Below, piece by piece: positions 11,144 to 11,621 of a stretch of 11,621 bases of DNA. The stretch comes from Candidatus Uhrbacteria bacterium (GTDB lineage: Bacteria > Patescibacteriota > Patescibacteriia > 2-12-FULL-60-25). The stretch spans positions 1 through 11,621 of the forward strand of contig CAIKNB010000047.1 of the NCBI GenBank assembly GCA_903828685.1, read 5' to 3'. The notes under the pieces are model-generated. The model saw only the letters and a list, made by a program, of their open reading frames with translations. It searched no databases and was not told the origin of the DNA. A program made the position numbers and the translations under genes. Every line of letters begins with the position of its first letter. The first letter of the stretch is position 1.

Positions 11144-11267
11144 AACGAATACATCAAAACGCCGATTTCAAACATCTATATTTCAATGTTCGATTGGTTA
11201 AATTAGCATATTTTGACGGTTTTGTCAAGTGTTCGACTCTGTTTGTTAAAAGCTGTAAGCTGAAAGC

Positions 11268-11621
11268 ATGCGATTCTCGGTAGGTATCGACGAAGCCGGG
11301 CGCGGGTGCGTAATCGGCCCCATGGTCGTAGCTTGCGTGGCGGCTGATGAGGCTGACCGGCGCTGGTTTTGGGCAAATCACGTCAGGGACTCGAAGATCG
11401 TGCCGCCGCAGGAACGCGACAAACTCTCCAAGCTGATCAAAGAAAGATGCTGGTTCCAACTCAAGATTGCGCATGCGCCGCAGATCGATGAAGCGGTGCG
11501 CGACCGTGCGCGGACCTTGAACGGCTTGGAGCTCGAAAGTATGTCCGACTTGCTGCGCGATTTCATGGAAGAATTCGCGGAGCACGAAGCCGTGGCGATG
11601 GTGGATGCTCCAAGTATCAGC
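11268..11621 (+). CDS. rnhB: Ribonuclease HII, archaeal-type (5' part, cut by window end)
   Basis: 118 codons are visible; the gene runs off the right edge. It begins MRFSVGIDEAGRG, with the catalytic Asp8-Glu9 of type 2 RNases H and the G-x-G loop. VIGPMVVA follows, the form seen in archaeal RNase HII and eukaryotic RNase H2A, whereas most bacterial enzymes have LAGPV. The usual Pro after GRG is Cys14. RDSKIVPPQERDKLSKLIKE (43-62) matches the conserved D-S-K helix. The enzyme cuts RNA in RNA-DNA hybrids, including single ribonucleotides and primers. The ATG at 11,268 lacks a Shine-Dalgarno; a weak TCGACT-N17-TAAGCT promoter ends 6 nt before it, again suggesting a leaderless message. An inverted repeat TTGAC-N6-GTCAA lies upstream at about 11,213-11,228. 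Confidence 0.9.
   Translation, partial: MRFSVGIDEAGRGCVIGPMVVACVAADEADRRWFWANHVRDSKIVPPQERDKLSKLIKERCWFQLKIAHAPQIDEAVRDRARTLNGLELESMSDLLRDFMEEFAEHEAVAMVDAPSIS

Noticed and set aside
1..11621. CRISPR arrays, integrases or phage structural genes.
   Set aside because: None seen. The only repeats are TR/VR, the two GTAGGGGCG palindromes and simple hairpins.

Overview
The window looks like a chromosomal segment of a bacterium, most likely a member of the Candidate Phyla Radiation (Patescibacteria). That placement is an inference. It rests on the style of the diversity-generating retroelement (DGR) and its target, on many compact genes with near-leaderless promoters, and on an archaeal-type RNase HII. 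UGA acts as stop (ferredoxin, Avd and DGR target all end in TGA), so the code is the ordinary bacterial one and not the UGA=Gly code of Gracilibacteria. No rRNA or marker gene is present to fix the lineage.

Left part (1-1,850): four separately transcribed tRNA genes, Pro(UGG) -, Gly(UCC) +, Phe(GAA) - and Ile(GAU) +, all with encoded CCA. Most have a recognisable promoter or terminator. Between them lie a small secreted Ser/Asp/Ala-rich protein, whose 3' end runs into a tRNA-like relic, and an MgtC/SapB-family membrane protein.

Middle part (1,850-8,510): housekeeping and metabolic genes, all on the minus strand. They are a GH15/phosphorylase-kinase-like (alpha/alpha)6-barrel protein; a three-gene unit of ferredoxin, ferredoxin/flavodoxin reductase-like flavoprotein and lipoprotein; a 79-residue basic protein behind a near-consensus promoter; an HELAH zinc metallopeptidase (SprT/YgjP type); a K+-independent-type proton-pumping membrane pyrophosphatase (hppA); and a DUF1059 protein.

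Right part (8,551-11,021): a complete DGR. A reverse transcriptase carries the DGR-specific LGNLTSQ and YADD motifs (minus). An Avd-like accessory protein is encoded on the opposite strand. Next come a 121-bp template repeat (TR) and a target gene whose last 40 codons are the variable repeat (VR). Aligned base by base, TR and VR differ at 18 of 121 positions. All 18 are adenines in the coding-sense TR (18 of 32 A changed, 0 of 89 other bases), which is the signature of adenine mutagenesis by DGR retrohoming. The avd gene lies antisense between TR and RT. A strong hairpin just 3' of the TR lies inside the avd 3' end, and a promoter-like sequence sits about 67 bp upstream of the TR.

The window closes with the 5' part of an archaeal-type RNase HII gene on the plus strand, cut by the window end. 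One pattern recurs throughout: many genes have a -10 box 6-12 nt before the ATG and no Shine-Dalgarno (MgtC, ferredoxin, metallopeptidase, DUF1059, perhaps Avd, RT and RNase HII). A few others have a clear Shine-Dalgarno (GH15-like, 79-residue protein, DGR target).
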